Shown here piece after piece: positions 9,341 through 19,100 of a DNA stretch of 64,000 nucleotides. Within the stretch, counting starts at the first letter, position 1. Each line of letters starts with the position of its first letter. This stretch comes from Halostagnicola sp. A-GB9-2 (GTDB lineage: Archaea; Halobacteriota; Halobacteria; Halobacteriales; Natrialbaceae). Location of the stretch: positions 1-64,000 of the forward strand of contig NZ_JASJOC010000015.1 of assembly GCF_030068615.1 (NCBI RefSeq), given 5' to 3'. Made by a program: the position numbers and the translations under genes. The notes beneath the pieces were generated by a model. It was not told the origin of the DNA, made no database searches, and saw nothing but the letters and a program-made list of their open reading frames with translations.

Positions 9341-10030
9341 CTAGTCGACGCGTTCAACAAACGAACCGAGCGCGTCGACTGCCGTCTGGAACACCGCTTC
9401 GCCCTGTTTTGCGGTGGCGCCGGTCGCGTCTCCGACCGCACCGTTTTCGCTAAAGCCGTCGGTGAATCGGTGGAGGGTCCCGCCGTCGACCGTGTCGTCC
9501 CACTCGAGTGCGTCGCCGACGACGGGTTCGCCGACGTCGTCCGGGCACAGGTGGAGCAAGACGGCAGTCTCGAGTTCGCCCGCGTGACCGACGTGCTCGT
9601 CGACGGCGCGCATCCACTCCCAGCGATAGGCCTCGAGGCCGTTCGACGGCGATTCGCTGACCTCTCGAGCGAGGTGTGCGAGCGTGTCTCCGTTCCCGCC
9701 GTGGCCGTTGACGAACACGACGGTTTCGACGCTCGAGTCCGACAGCGACGCGACGATGTCCCGAACGTAGCTCCGGAGGGTTTCGGGCGAGACAGAGAGG
9801 GTGCCAGGGAAGTGTTCGTGATACGGGGCGACACCCACGGGAAGCGCCGGGAGCACGACCGAGTCGGTGTCGCCTGTCCGGTCTGCTTCGGCGGCAATTG
9901 CTCGCGCGACGATCGTATCGGTTCCAACGGGCGCGTGCGGTCCGTGCTGTTCCGTACTCCCGACGGGAAGCAGGGCTATCGTCGGCGCTTTCTCGTCGAC
10001 CTCCGTCCACGAACTCGTCTCGAGGTGCAT
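9341..10030 (-). CDS. Creatininase-family amidohydrolase, ArfB-like
   Basis: 229-aa metal-dependent amidohydrolase. The metal and active-site motifs are intact: LPVGSTEQHGPH near residue 21, the downstream D of VGTD, and VFVNGHGGNGDT near 105. In archaea members of this family include ArfB, the formamide hydrolase of the riboflavin and F420 chromophore pathways, as well as less defined paralogues; ArfB is my favoured reading but not certain. It lies 82 nt from the quinone-reductase gene on the same strand and may be cotranscribed. Confidence 0.78.
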   Translation of the reverse strand: MHLETSSWTEVDEKAPTIALLPVGSTEQHGPHAPVGTDTIVARAIAAEADRTGDTDSVVLPALPVGVAPYHEHFPGTLSVSPETLRSYVRDIVASLSDSSVETVVFVNGHGGNGDTLAHLAREVSESPSNGLEAYRWEWMRAVDEHVGHAGELETAVLLHLCPDDVGEPVVGDALEWDDTVDGGTLHRFTDGFSENGAVGDATGATAKQGEAVFQTAVDALGSFVERVD

Positions 10031-10189
10031 GCGATCACCTTCTCGCGCTGAAACTAAGGGACTGCTATCTCGAGTCGTCGCACGATGAGTGAAGGTCGCT
10101 CCGAGTGGTGGCTCTTGGGCCCTACTTGCGGCGTTCTCGAGGCCGCAAGAGGGAAAAACAGGGAGTGTGTTTCGGAAACGTCGCTTTCG

Positions 10190-10807
10190 TTACTGCTCGA
10201 ACCCGCCCTGGAACGTGATCTCCGAAAGTGGTTTGCGGTCGCTCGGCTGCTCACGTTCCTGCAGTTCCTCCGAGAGCGTCTCGGGCGGCGCGCGCTCGCC
10301 GACCGCGAACATGGCTTCGACTTCGAACTCCTCTGGGACATCGAGGTCTTCGGCGGCCTGCTCGTAATCGAACCCGGCCATCCCGTGGACCGCAAGCCCT
10401 CGACGTGCGCCCTCGAGCGCGAGGTTCTGCCAGGCGGCACCCGTATCGAAGGAGTGGACCGGCGCGGGTTCGCCGTTGTGATCGAACGTCGTCTTCGAGA
10501 CGACGACGGCGAGGACGCCCGCCTCGGTGGCCCACTGGTTACCCTCGCTCAGGAGGTCGACGAAGGTGTCCCACTCGTCGTCCTCTCGAGTCGCGTAGAG
10601 GAACCGCCAGTGCTGGTTGTTGAACGCCGACGGAGCCCATCGGGCGGCTTCGAACAGCGGGAGATACTGTGCTTCTTCGAGCGCTTCACCGGTCATCGCC
10701 CGCGGAGACCATCGGTTGACAAACAGCGGGTCGATTTCGTGGTCAGGGTCGCGGTGGTCGGCGACTTCGTCGTTGAGTTCGCGGTCAGTAGCAACTGTCT
10801 CTTGCAT
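10190..10807 (-). CDS. Nitroreductase-family flavoprotein
   Basis: 205-aa FMN-dependent oxidoreductase. Family marks are RWSPRAMTGEAL near residue 30, EAARWAPSAFNNQHWRF near 50-66 (the FMN phosphate-binding region) and the central NLALEGARRGLAVHGMAGF. It has the length of a typical nitroreductase subunit and would act as a homodimer with NAD(P)H. I start at ATG 10807 (MQETVATD); an in-frame ATG at 10828 would add seven unconserved residues. The natural substrate cannot be read from the sequence. Confidence 0.88.
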   Translation of the reverse strand: MQETVATDRELNDEVADHRDPDHEIDPLFVNRWSPRAMTGEALEEAQYLPLFEAARWAPSAFNNQHWRFLYATREDDEWDTFVDLLSEGNQWATEAGVLAVVVSKTTFDHNGEPAPVHSFDTGAAWQNLALEGARRGLAVHGMAGFDYEQAAEDLDVPEEFEVEAMFAVGERAPPETLSEELQEREQPSDRKPLSEITFQGGFEQ

Positions 10808-11029
10808 ACTCCGGCGTTCGGTCCCCACGTATGTCTGTGTTTTTGGACGGTTGGGTTACCTGGTAACGCTCGTGTCGTCGGTTCGAGTCAACAACTGTCG
10901 TGAAATCCGTTCCCAGGCCACTTCCAGAGTTCCGCTCGCGGGGATTCGCGGTCGGCGCGCTGACCGCTCGAGCGATGAACGCGCCAAGAAAAACGGGTTC
11001 GAACGCGGCGATAACACGCCGTCGAAAAT

Positions 11030-12106
11030 CTAATCGTCCGCAGGCGCAGGCGTCTCGCGTTCAATGTCGATTTCGCCGGCATCGAGCTGTGCTTCGACGT
11101 TGCGAGCGGCCTCGACCATGTTCGCCATCTTGCCGTAGGCGACCTCGCGCGGAAGGAGCTTCACGCCGCAGTCCGGCGAGACGACGAGCTGTTCGGGCGG
11201 CACGATCTCGAGCCCTTTCTTTATGTTCTCCTCGATCTGCTCGACCGACTCGACTTCCGCAACGTGAACGTCGGTCACGCCGAGTGCGAGATCCGCGGTG
11301 AACTCGGGGTCCTTGAAGACATCGAGCTGGTCGTAGTCGCCGTTGGCGAGTTCGAGGTCGAACTCGTCGACGGGGAACTCGAGGATCTCGGGGTAGATCC
11401 GGGAGTAGTCGCCGTAACAGACGTGGAGGCCGATGCGAACTTCCTCGGGAATGTCGGCGACGATGTGTTCGAGCGCTTCGCCGACGATAGCGTGGTCGTC
11501 AGGCGTCGTCGCGAGCGCGGGCTCGTCGATCTGGATGTAGCGAGCGCCGGCGTCGACGAGCTTTTCGATCTCCTCGTTAACGAGGTCGGCAAGCTCGAGC
11601 GTGAGGTCGTCGTCGTCGTCGTAGGCCTCGTTGAACGACCAGTTCGCAAGGGTGTAGGGTCCCGTGATGGGGACCTTGACGGGGCGGTCGCTGGCCTCGG
11701 CGGTGAACTCGTACTCGTCAACGAGCCAGGTTTCGTCGTACTTGACCTCGCTGACGACGCTCGGCTTATCGAAGTAGTTGTGTCCCCAGACCTTGACCGG
11801 ACCGTTGAACTCGTAGCCCTCGATACGGTGGGCGAAGAACTCGACCATCTCGTTTCGGCGCATCTCGCCGTCGACGACGACGTCGAGTCCCGCTCGCTCG
11901 TGTTCGTTGGTGATGAGGCGGGCGGCGTCGTCTTTGGCTTCCTGATAGTCGCCCTCGTCGAATCCGTGGTCCGGGTCCTGATAGAGCTCTTTTGCGCGGT
12001 TGAGCCACTTCGGTTTGGCGTAGCTGCCGACGACCGTCGACAGCAGGAAGTGGTCGTTTTCGTGATCGTCCGGTCGGAACTGGTCTTTGTTCTCGTTCGT
12101 GCTCAT
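11030..12106 (-). CDS. metE: Core methionine synthase (MetE C-terminal type)
   Basis: 358-aa cobalamin-independent-type methionine synthase without the N-terminal half of bacterial MetE. It transfers a methyl group to homocysteine. The zinc site that activates homocysteine is complete: H228-V-C230, an acidic residue near 252 in LELANGD, and C313 in SPDCGVK, with the spacing of MetE (about 83 residues between the cysteines). Archaeal core enzymes studied elsewhere do not use polyglutamyl methyltetrahydrofolate, and the methyl donor here is unknown. It overlaps the upstream paralogue by 4 nt (ATGA), so both proteins are made together. Confidence 0.9.
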   Translation of the reverse strand: MSTNENKDQFRPDDHENDHFLLSTVVGSYAKPKWLNRAKELYQDPDHGFDEGDYQEAKDDAARLITNEHERAGLDVVVDGEMRRNEMVEFFAHRIEGYEFNGPVKVWGHNYFDKPSVVSEVKYDETWLVDEYEFTAEASDRPVKVPITGPYTLANWSFNEAYDDDDDLTLELADLVNEEIEKLVDAGARYIQIDEPALATTPDDHAIVGEALEHIVADIPEEVRIGLHVCYGDYSRIYPEILEFPVDEFDLELANGDYDQLDVFKDPEFTADLALGVTDVHVAEVESVEQIEENIKKGLEIVPPEQLVVSPDCGVKLLPREVAYGKMANMVEAARNVEAQLDAGEIDIERETPAPADD

Positions 12107-13107
12107 GCGGCTTTCACCTCGGCGAGATCCGCGGCTTCGGCAAGGATCTCGAGTTTCGCTTCGTGTTTGTTATACGGCAGGTGGAACGTTCCCGTGTTCG
12201 TGGTCAGGTAGACGGTCTCGAAGTCGGTGACGGGAATCTGGTCGAACACCCAGTCGGTTCGATCTCGAACCGCTTCCGGATCCTCGACAAGCGTGTTCTG
12301 GCCGTCGACGAGTCCGAGCGAGATCTCGTTCGTCGCGCCGTACTCCTGAATGTTGTAGAGGTTGTCCTCCTGTTCGGAGACGAAGTCGAAGCCGACCGCG
12401 TCGATGTCGGCATCGAGCAGGTGCGCGTAGGTCTTCTCCTCGAGTGCGCCCCAGTAGGGGTGGGCGACGACGTCGGCGTCGGTCGCGGCGGCGACCGTGT
12501 CGATGGCCTCGCTGGCGCGTTCGTCGAGTCCGTCTTCGGGTGCATCTTCGACGAGCGACGGCTCGAGCAGGTACAGCGTCTCGACCTCCGGGAATGCCTC
12601 GACCTCGCCCGCGAGGAAGTCAGCAACCGCGGCAAGAAAGTCGGCTTCGTCGTCGTAGTGTTCGTCGGTCGCGAGCTCGGCCAGTGAGTACGGACCGGGG
12701 AGAACCGCCTGTAGATCCGCATCCGGCGCGAGTTCACTGGTCGCCTCGAGCTCGGACGCAATGTCGCCGGAGAAATCGAGCTCGCCGGAGACGACGGGCT
12801 CTCGGTAGAAGTTGTTGTTGTCGTAGTATCGAACGATGCCCCGCGTTTCGACGGCATCGTGGACGGCAAGGGGATGGGCGAGCATATCGTCCCAGCGCAG
12901 TTGCCCTTCAACGATGCGGTCGAGCCCGGCATCCTGTTGGGCGTCGACTACTTCTTCTCGAGCGCTTTCGTAAACCGAGGTAATCTCCTCGCTTTCGTCA
13001 CCGCCGATGAGGTCGTGCTTCTGGTGTCCCTTCAGATCCGAAAGGTCGTCTTTCGCCCAATCGGGGAGCGCAAAGAGCCCCGCCGTGGTCGAAACGTATT
13101 CGGTCAT
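12103..13107 (-). CDS. Cysteine-free MetE paralogue, partner of the core methionine synthase
   Basis: 334-aa TIM-barrel protein of the MetE/UROD superfamily, usually annotated as a methyltetrahydropteroyltriglutamate-homocysteine methyltransferase. Unlike its neighbour it contains no cysteine at all: the zinc motif HxC is replaced by H216-P-Y218 and the second cysteine is gone, so it cannot bind zinc and homocysteine in the known manner. Barrel features remain, for example LPGPYSLAEL near 136 and IVEGQLRWDDML near 65. Being first in a coupled two-gene operon, it may bind the methyl donor or act as a structural partner. That role is inference. Confidence 0.82.
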   Translation of the reverse strand: MTEYVSTTAGLFALPDWAKDDLSDLKGHQKHDLIGGDESEEITSVYESAREEVVDAQQDAGLDRIVEGQLRWDDMLAHPLAVHDAVETRGIVRYYDNNNFYREPVVSGELDFSGDIASELEATSELAPDADLQAVLPGPYSLAELATDEHYDDEADFLAAVADFLAGEVEAFPEVETLYLLEPSLVEDAPEDGLDERASEAIDTVAAATDADVVAHPYWGALEEKTYAHLLDADIDAVGFDFVSEQEDNLYNIQEYGATNEISLGLVDGQNTLVEDPEAVRDRTDWVFDQIPVTDFETVYLTTNTGTFHLPYNKHEAKLEILAEAADLAEVKAA

Positions 13108-13145
13108 GCGTATAGCCGGCTAGGCTATGCCGACGCTTAATATTT
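13108..13145 (-). promoter_or_regulatory. Promoter and inverted-repeat operator of the metE operon
   Basis: Read leftwards, AATATTAAG at 13136-13144 sits 29-37 nt before the ATG at 13107, the position of a TATA box for a leaderless mRNA. Between the two lies an inverted repeat, GCGTATAGCC at 13108-13117 facing GGCTATGC at 13123-13130, centred over the expected transcription start. A repressor bound there would block initiation. No regulator gene for it is evident next door. Confidence 0.55.
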
Positions 13146-13267
13146 TCCATCCACGTTAATACACCACAGTAATTATGCGGCGGAAGCCGTCCGAAGCTCG
13201 ACGCCGTCGGGACAGACGGAAATCGGTGACGAAGGACCTAAGAGGTGAACGCAGACAATGTGAGTTA

Positions 13268-14323
13268 ATGGAGACGACCCACCGGTTGTTCGTCGGCGAC
13301 TCGCGGGACCTGACCGCCGTCGCTGACGATTCCGTCGAACTCGTCGTCACGTCTCCGCCGTATCCGATGATCGAGATGTGGGACGATCTCTTTACCGACC
13401 TTGATCCGGACGTCTCGAGCGCGCTGGATGCGGGTGACGGACAGGCGGCGTTCGATGCGATGCACGCCCAACTCGATCGCGTCTGGGACGAACTCGAGCG
13501 GGTGCTCGTCGACGGCGGAATCGCCTGTATCAACGTTGGCGATGCGACCCGCTCGCTCGAGGACAGCTTTCGCGTCTATCCGAATCACGCGCGAGTGACG
13601 GAGGCGTTCGAAGAGCGAGGGTTCGACCCGCTCCCCGACGTGCTCTGGCGGAAGCCGGCTAACAGCGCCGCGAAGTTCATGGGAAGCGGCATGATCCCGC
13701 CGAATGCGTACGTCACGCTCGAACACGAGTACGTCCTGATCTTTCGCAACGGCGGCGACCGTCGGTCGTTCGAACCCGGCGCGGATCGGCGGTACGAAGC
13801 GGCCTACTTCTGGGAGGAACGCAACCGCTGGTTCACCGACGTTTGGACGGAAGTCCGGGGCGAGTTACAGGACCTCGAGAACGTGCCCGAGGACGTTCGG
13901 GAACGTTCCGGCGCGTATCCGCTCGAGATACCGTATCGCCTAATATCGATGTATTCGACGTACGGCGACACCGTTCTCGATCCGTTCTGGGGGACCGGAA
14001 CGACCTCCCTGGCCGCGATCTGTGCCGGCCGTAACTCCGTCGGCTACGAACTCGAGGACGGCTTCCTCGACGTCTTCGACGAACGGGTCGCCGAAATCGG
14101 ATCCCTCTCGAGGGATATCGGTCGAACGCGCCTCGAACGACACCGCGAGTTCGTCGAGCAACGCCGACGAGACGGGGATGACCTTTCCTACGAAGCCGCC
14201 AACTACGACGTCCCCGTCATGACGAAGATGGAATCCGAGATTCTGTTCAGAGAGGCCGAGGAGGTACGAGAAACCGACGCGGGGTATCGCGTCGAACACG
14301 TTCCGCTCGAAGAATCCAAGTAA
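13268..14323 (+). CDS. Orphan TSPPY-type DNA methyltransferase (N4-cytosine, probably CTAG)
   Basis: 351-aa S-adenosylmethionine-dependent DNA methyltransferase of the beta class. The catalytic motif TSPPYP is at 28-33 and the cofactor motif DPFWGTGTT at 238-246, an order (catalytic first, cofactor second) typical of N4-cytosine and some N6-adenine enzymes. No restriction endonuclease lies beside it, so it is an orphan. Haloarchaea carry a conserved orphan enzyme of this type that methylates CTAG, and I infer this is its orthologue. I chose ATG 13268 because the motifs begin just after; an upstream start at 13175 adds a random Arg-rich stretch. Confidence 0.82.
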   Translation: METTHRLFVGDSRDLTAVADDSVELVVTSPPYPMIEMWDDLFTDLDPDVSSALDAGDGQAAFDAMHAQLDRVWDELERVLVDGGIACINVGDATRSLEDSFRVYPNHARVTEAFEERGFDPLPDVLWRKPANSAAKFMGSGMIPPNAYVTLEHEYVLIFRNGGDRRSFEPGADRRYEAAYFWEERNRWFTDVWTEVRGELQDLENVPEDVRERSGAYPLEIPYRLISMYSTYGDTVLDPFWGTGTTSLAAICAGRNSVGYELEDGFLDVFDERVAEIGSLSRDIGRTRLERHREFVEQRRRDGDDLSYEAANYDVPVMTKMESEILFREAEEVRETDAGYRVEHVPLEESK

Positions 14324-14390
14324 GCGCCGGAGCGTTCTCGTCAGCGTTTCACGCTGTGACGACGGCCCCACACTACCGCGACGCGGACTT

Positions 14391-14418
14391 TTTATACGGT
14401 CTCGAGCAAACCACCGCT
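14391..14418 (+). promoter_or_regulatory. TATA box of a leaderless ggt transcript
   Basis: TTTATA at 14391-14396 lies 28 nt before the ATG at 14419, matching the haloarchaeal arrangement in which transcription starts at or within a few bases of the start codon. This also supports the chosen start of the gene over an in-frame start at 14356. Confidence 0.6.
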
Positions 14419-16086
14419 ATGGATATCGACCTGGACCGGTACGACTCGAGGCGATCGACGGTCTACGCGGATCGTGGAATGGTTGCCACGAGCCAACCGT
14501 TGGCGGCGCAGGCGGGAGTTTCAGTTCTCCAAGACGGCGGGAACGCGTTCGACGCCGCCGTCGCGACGGCAGCCGCGCTCAACGTCGTCGAGCCCACTTC
14601 AACGGGTCTGGGCGGCGACGTCTTCGCGCTCTATCGGACTGCCGACGGGGAGGTCGGCGGCATGCGTTCCTGCGGCGGTGCGCCTGCTGATGCGACCATC
14701 GAGAACGTCCGGGCCTCGCTCGAGGAGACGGACGATCGGTCGGCGTACTATCCCGAGTCGAGAGGGTACGCGGTCGACGCGGGCGAGGAGACCGACGACC
14801 TCGAGATGCCGTTTCTCGGCCCCCACGCCGTCACCGTTCCCGGGACGGCGCGAGGTTGGGAGGCGACGATCGATAAGTTCGGCGAGACGTCGCTCGCTCG
14901 CGCGCTCGAGCCGGCCATCCACTACGCGACGGAAGGGTACCCCGTCTCCGAAGTGATCTCGTACTACTGGAAGGGTGCCGACGAACTCTTCACCGACGAT
15001 AACGCTCGCGAAACGTACCTTTTTGACGGGGAAACGCCCGCCGCGGGTCAGACTGTAACGCTCCCGCGTCTCGGCGAGTCGATGCAAACGATCGCGACGG
15101 AAGGGGCCGACGCGGTCTACGAGGGCGAGATAGCCGGCGAAATCGCCGAAGAGATACAGCGCCAGGGCGGGTTCATGACTCGCGAGGATCTCGCGAATTT
15201 CGAACCGGAGTTCGTCGACCCCGTGAGCACGACCTACAACGGCGCGGAGATCTTCGAACTGCCGCCGAACAACCAGGGGCTGATCGCCCTCGAGGCGTTA
15301 AATATCGCCGAGGAAATCGACGCGGGCGAGCACGCCTACGATTCGCCCGAGCGGGTGCACGCGTTCGCCGAAGCGATGAAACTCGCGTTCGTCGATGGCC
15401 ACCACTACATCACGGATCCGGAGTACGAGAAGGTGCCCCCGCTGGCGTCGAAAGCCTACGCCAGCGAGCGCGCCGAAGCCATCCGCGACGACGGGTCGCC
15501 GATTCAGGACCCGGCGGTGGGCGTTCCGACTCGAGCGGCCGAAGACGCCGACACCGTCTTGCTGACCGTCGGCGACGAGGACGGAAACCTGGTTTCGTTC
15601 ATCAACTCCCGTTTTGCCGGCTTCGGGAGCGGAATCGTCGCTGGCGACACCGGCATCGCCCTCCAGAACCGCGGCGCATCGTTCTCGCTCGATCACGAGG
15701 ACCCGAACAGTCTCGAGCCCGGAAAGCGCCCGTTTCACACGCTGGTTCCGGCTATCGCGAGGTTCGACGAAGACGACTGGGCGGCCTTCGGCGTAATGGG
15801 TGGATACATGCAACCGCAGGGCCACGTTCAGGTGATTTCGAACGTCGTCGACTACGGGATGACACCGCAACAGGCCCTCGATGCACCGCGATGGCGATAC
15901 CGCGAAGACGGCGCGCTCGGCGTCGAGGAACGGTTGCCGAACGGATCAAAACTGGCACGAATCGGCCACGACGTTCGCGTCCTCCCGCCGACGCTGTTCG
16001 GCGGCGGACAGGTCGTCAGGTTACGAAACGGGACCCTCGAGGGCGGTACCGAACCGAGAAAGGACGGCGATGTCGCTGGGTATTGA
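14419..16086 (+). CDS. ggt: Gamma-glutamyltransferase
   Basis: 555-aa N-terminal-nucleophile hydrolase that removes or transfers gamma-glutamyl groups from compounds such as glutathione or gamma-glutamylcysteine, the main low-molecular thiol of haloarchaea. The proenzyme cleaves itself before a threonine; here the candidate is the Thr of ADTVLLTVGDEDGN, near residue 393. Other family marks are QAGVSVLQDGGNAFDAAVA near 35-53, GLGGDVFAL near 75 and FGSGIVAGDTGIALQNRG near 420. No obvious signal peptide is present, so the protein may be cytoplasmic, unlike many bacterial members. Confidence 0.9.
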   Translation: MDIDLDRYDSRRSTVYADRGMVATSQPLAAQAGVSVLQDGGNAFDAAVATAAALNVVEPTSTGLGGDVFALYRTADGEVGGMRSCGGAPADATIENVRASLEETDDRSAYYPESRGYAVDAGEETDDLEMPFLGPHAVTVPGTARGWEATIDKFGETSLARALEPAIHYATEGYPVSEVISYYWKGADELFTDDNARETYLFDGETPAAGQTVTLPRLGESMQTIATEGADAVYEGEIAGEIAEEIQRQGGFMTREDLANFEPEFVDPVSTTYNGAEIFELPPNNQGLIALEALNIAEEIDAGEHAYDSPERVHAFAEAMKLAFVDGHHYITDPEYEKVPPLASKAYASERAEAIRDDGSPIQDPAVGVPTRAAEDADTVLLTVGDEDGNLVSFINSRFAGFGSGIVAGDTGIALQNRGASFSLDHEDPNSLEPGKRPFHTLVPAIARFDEDDWAAFGVMGGYMQPQGHVQVISNVVDYGMTPQQALDAPRWRYREDGALGVEERLPNGSKLARIGHDVRVLPPTLFGGGQVVRLRNGTLEGGTEPRKDGDVAGY

Positions 16087-16172
16087 TTCCGCTCGGCCGT
16101 TCGCATCAACGAGAAAATGTAGATCTATTGAAAATACGCGAAGCTTTTACTTCCAGAGCACTGACCGCCTGC

Positions 16173-19100
16173 ATGAACAGCGGTCCCGAGGTGGCCAGTC
16201 TTTCGTCGATCCGCGTTCTCGTCGTTGGCACACCGGCGTGGACGGAGTCCGTCGCGTCGTCGCTCGAATTCGGTGACGTTTCCGTCGAGGGACCAGTCAG
16301 CGACCTCGACGATTCCGACCTGACGGATGTGAACTGCCTACTCACGGACGACCACTCGCTCTTCCCGAACGGAAACGTGCAGTGTCCAACCGTCGTCGCT
16401 ATCGACGGCGGCGACACCGATCAGGCCGAACGACTGCTCGAAAGCGGGGCGACGGACGTGATACGAGGGGATGAAGCGCAGAACGCGGAGCTGTTAGAAC
16501 ATCGAATCCGCCAGGCGATCGACTCTTCGGCGGCGTCATCGCCGTCGGTCGACCGAAATAGATTATGTCGGGAACTGCTCGCTTATACGCGGGAGCCGGT
16601 GTTGGTTCTGAACAGGGAACGGCGTCAGATTTTCGTGAGTCCAGCGATCGAACGGTTCACCGGTACCGGCCCCGAAGCGTGTCGCGGTGAGACGGTCGAT
16701 GACGTTATCCATCCGGCAGACGTCTCCGACTTCGTCGGCGCCTTCGAGGACATCCGTGCTGGTGGCCCCGAAACCACGACGACTTGCGAATACCGCTTCT
16801 GTCACGCGGACGGATCGTGGCACGTCCACGAGGCAGTTCTCACGAACAAATTCGAGGACGAAACTATCGGCGGCGTCGTCGTATCGATACGAGATGTCAC
16901 GGAGAATACAAAAATCGAACAGGAACTCCGCGAATCCTTCGAACGAGTAACGGACGCGTTTTTCGCACTCGACTCGAGTAACAGATTTTCCTACGTGAAC
17001 GATCGCGCCGAAGAGTTCTTCCAGTGCAACAGGTCCGAGATCGTCGGACGACACTTCCTCGACGTGTTCCCGGAACTCGCAAACACTGAGTTCGAAGCAC
17101 AGGCGCTCGACGTACTCGAGTGTCAAGAGCCGCGGACGGTCGAGGGCTACATCGAACGATATCAGCGGTGGATCGAAGCCCGATTTTTCCCCTCCGAATC
17201 CGGCCTCTCGGTGTACTTTCGAGATATCACCGAGCGAGTTGACCGCGAACAGACCCTCCTCGAGCGAACCGAGCGACTCGAGACGCTCCTCGAAAACGTT
17301 CCGTTGATCGTTTCCGTTCTCGATGACGACGGGAAATTCACGTTTGCGGAGGGAAGAGCACTCAAAAACCTCGGATTCGACTCCGGCGAAGTTGTCGGCG
17401 AATCGTTTTTCGAAACGTTCGAGGAGTATCCGGAGGTCCGTGCGGACGCAAACCAGGCACTCGACGGCAACCCCGTCCATTCGCGAAGAACAGTCGGGGA
17501 ACGGGTCCTCGAAACGTGGTACCGTCCCGTTTTTGACGAGGAGGAATTGGATCGAGTCATCACCGTCTCGGTCGACGTGACCGAGCGTGCGCAGTACGAA
17601 GAGACGTTGAGCACGCTTCAGGAGGCGACGCGGCACTTGCTTTCCGTCGATTCGAAACAGGAGGCCTGCGAGTACATCGTCGACGTTGCCGACGACGTAC
17701 TCGACCTCGATACCGTCGTCTTTCGCTTCGACGAACGCGCGAACGAACTCGTCCCCGCAGCGTACGCCTCGGATATCGAAGACTCGGTCGGGGTTCCGAC
17801 ACGATTCAAACCGAACGAGAGCATCACCTGGGAAACGTTCGTGACCGGCGAGCCACGATGGTTCGACGACGTTCGAGACTCGCCGGTGGTGTACAACGAA
17901 TCGACGAACATCAGAAGCGGCCTCTACGTCCCATTCGGCGATCATGGCGTTCTGGCTGCCGTCTCGACGGAGCACGGTCAGTACGACGAGGAGACGTTCG
18001 AACTCGTGAAACTGTTCGGTGCGACCGCCGAAGCCGCACTGGACCGCATCGGTCGAACCCACCGCCTTCGAGAACGCGAACAGGAACTCAAACAGCAGAA
18101 TATGCGCCTCGAGCGAATAAACCGTGCGAGTCAGTTGCGAGAGGAGATCGAAGAGCACCTGTTACGTTCGAACACGCGAAGCGAGATCGAACGCGGAATC
18201 TGCGAGCAACTTGTCGAGATGACGGAGTGTTCGTTCGCCTGGATCGGCGAACCCGACCCCGGCGGAAATCACATCGTCCCCCGGACGAACGCCGGACGTG
18301 GAGCGGAGTATCTCGAGGAGGTTTCCGTCACGACCGTCGATGATTCGGCGACTGAACCGGCTGGACGGACGGTCCGTTCGGAAACACCGACGTACATCGA
18401 AAACGTCGCCAGCGAACTCCGGAACGGCGAGTGGCGAACGGCCGCACTGTCTCGCAACTTTCAGTCGGTCTACTCGGTCCCGCTCGTGTACGACGATTTC
18501 ATGTACGGAGTGTTGACCCTCTACGGAACCCAGTTCGAGGCGTTCGACGAGACGATCAGATCGATGCTCGAAGAACTTGGGGAAACGATTGCATACGCGA
18601 TCGATACCGTCAAACGAACGAATCCGCTGACCGAAAGCGGCCGAACCGAGATCGAACTCGAGATCGAGGACGGCTCGGTTCTGAACGAGATAGCTGAAAC
18701 GTTCGACACCAGTGTTTGGCTCGAGGGAGCGATTCCACAGTCCGACGGATCCACGATCGTCTTCGCACGGACGACTAACGTAACCGACCCCGATTGGACG
18801 TCCCTCGAGGGGATCAGCGACGTGTCGACAATTGTGGACGGCGATGATAGTTCGACGATTCAGCTCCGACTGGATACGGAGTTCTTCGGTTCCGTCGTCG
18901 AAACGAACGGCGGCGTGTTACGAGAATTCTTCACAGACGAATCGGGAACTCGAGCGACGGTCGATGTCCCCCACTCGGTCGACGTTCGCGAAGTGATATC
19001 CGGAATCAATCGACGCGGCTTCGACTCGAGGATGATCGCGAGACACGAGAAGTCTTCGGAGACGCAGCCAGTTCTCGGCGCGAGTTCACGAAATCTCCTC

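Noticed and set aside
9259-9927. N-terminal extension of the quinone-reductase frame.
   Set aside because: The extension is Ser/Arg/Thr-rich shadow sequence of the creatininase gene on the same strand; the GroES-like domain starts at 9258 or 9246.
13965-14010. A restriction-endonuclease partner for the DNA methyltransferase.
   Set aside because: Neighbours are MetE genes and gamma-glutamyltransferase; no nuclease motif is seen within several kilobases.
15891-16172. 94-residue N-terminal extension of the PAS/GAF regulator overlapping ggt.
   Set aside because: It is Arg-rich out-of-frame shadow of ggt; conserved sequence begins at ATG 16173.
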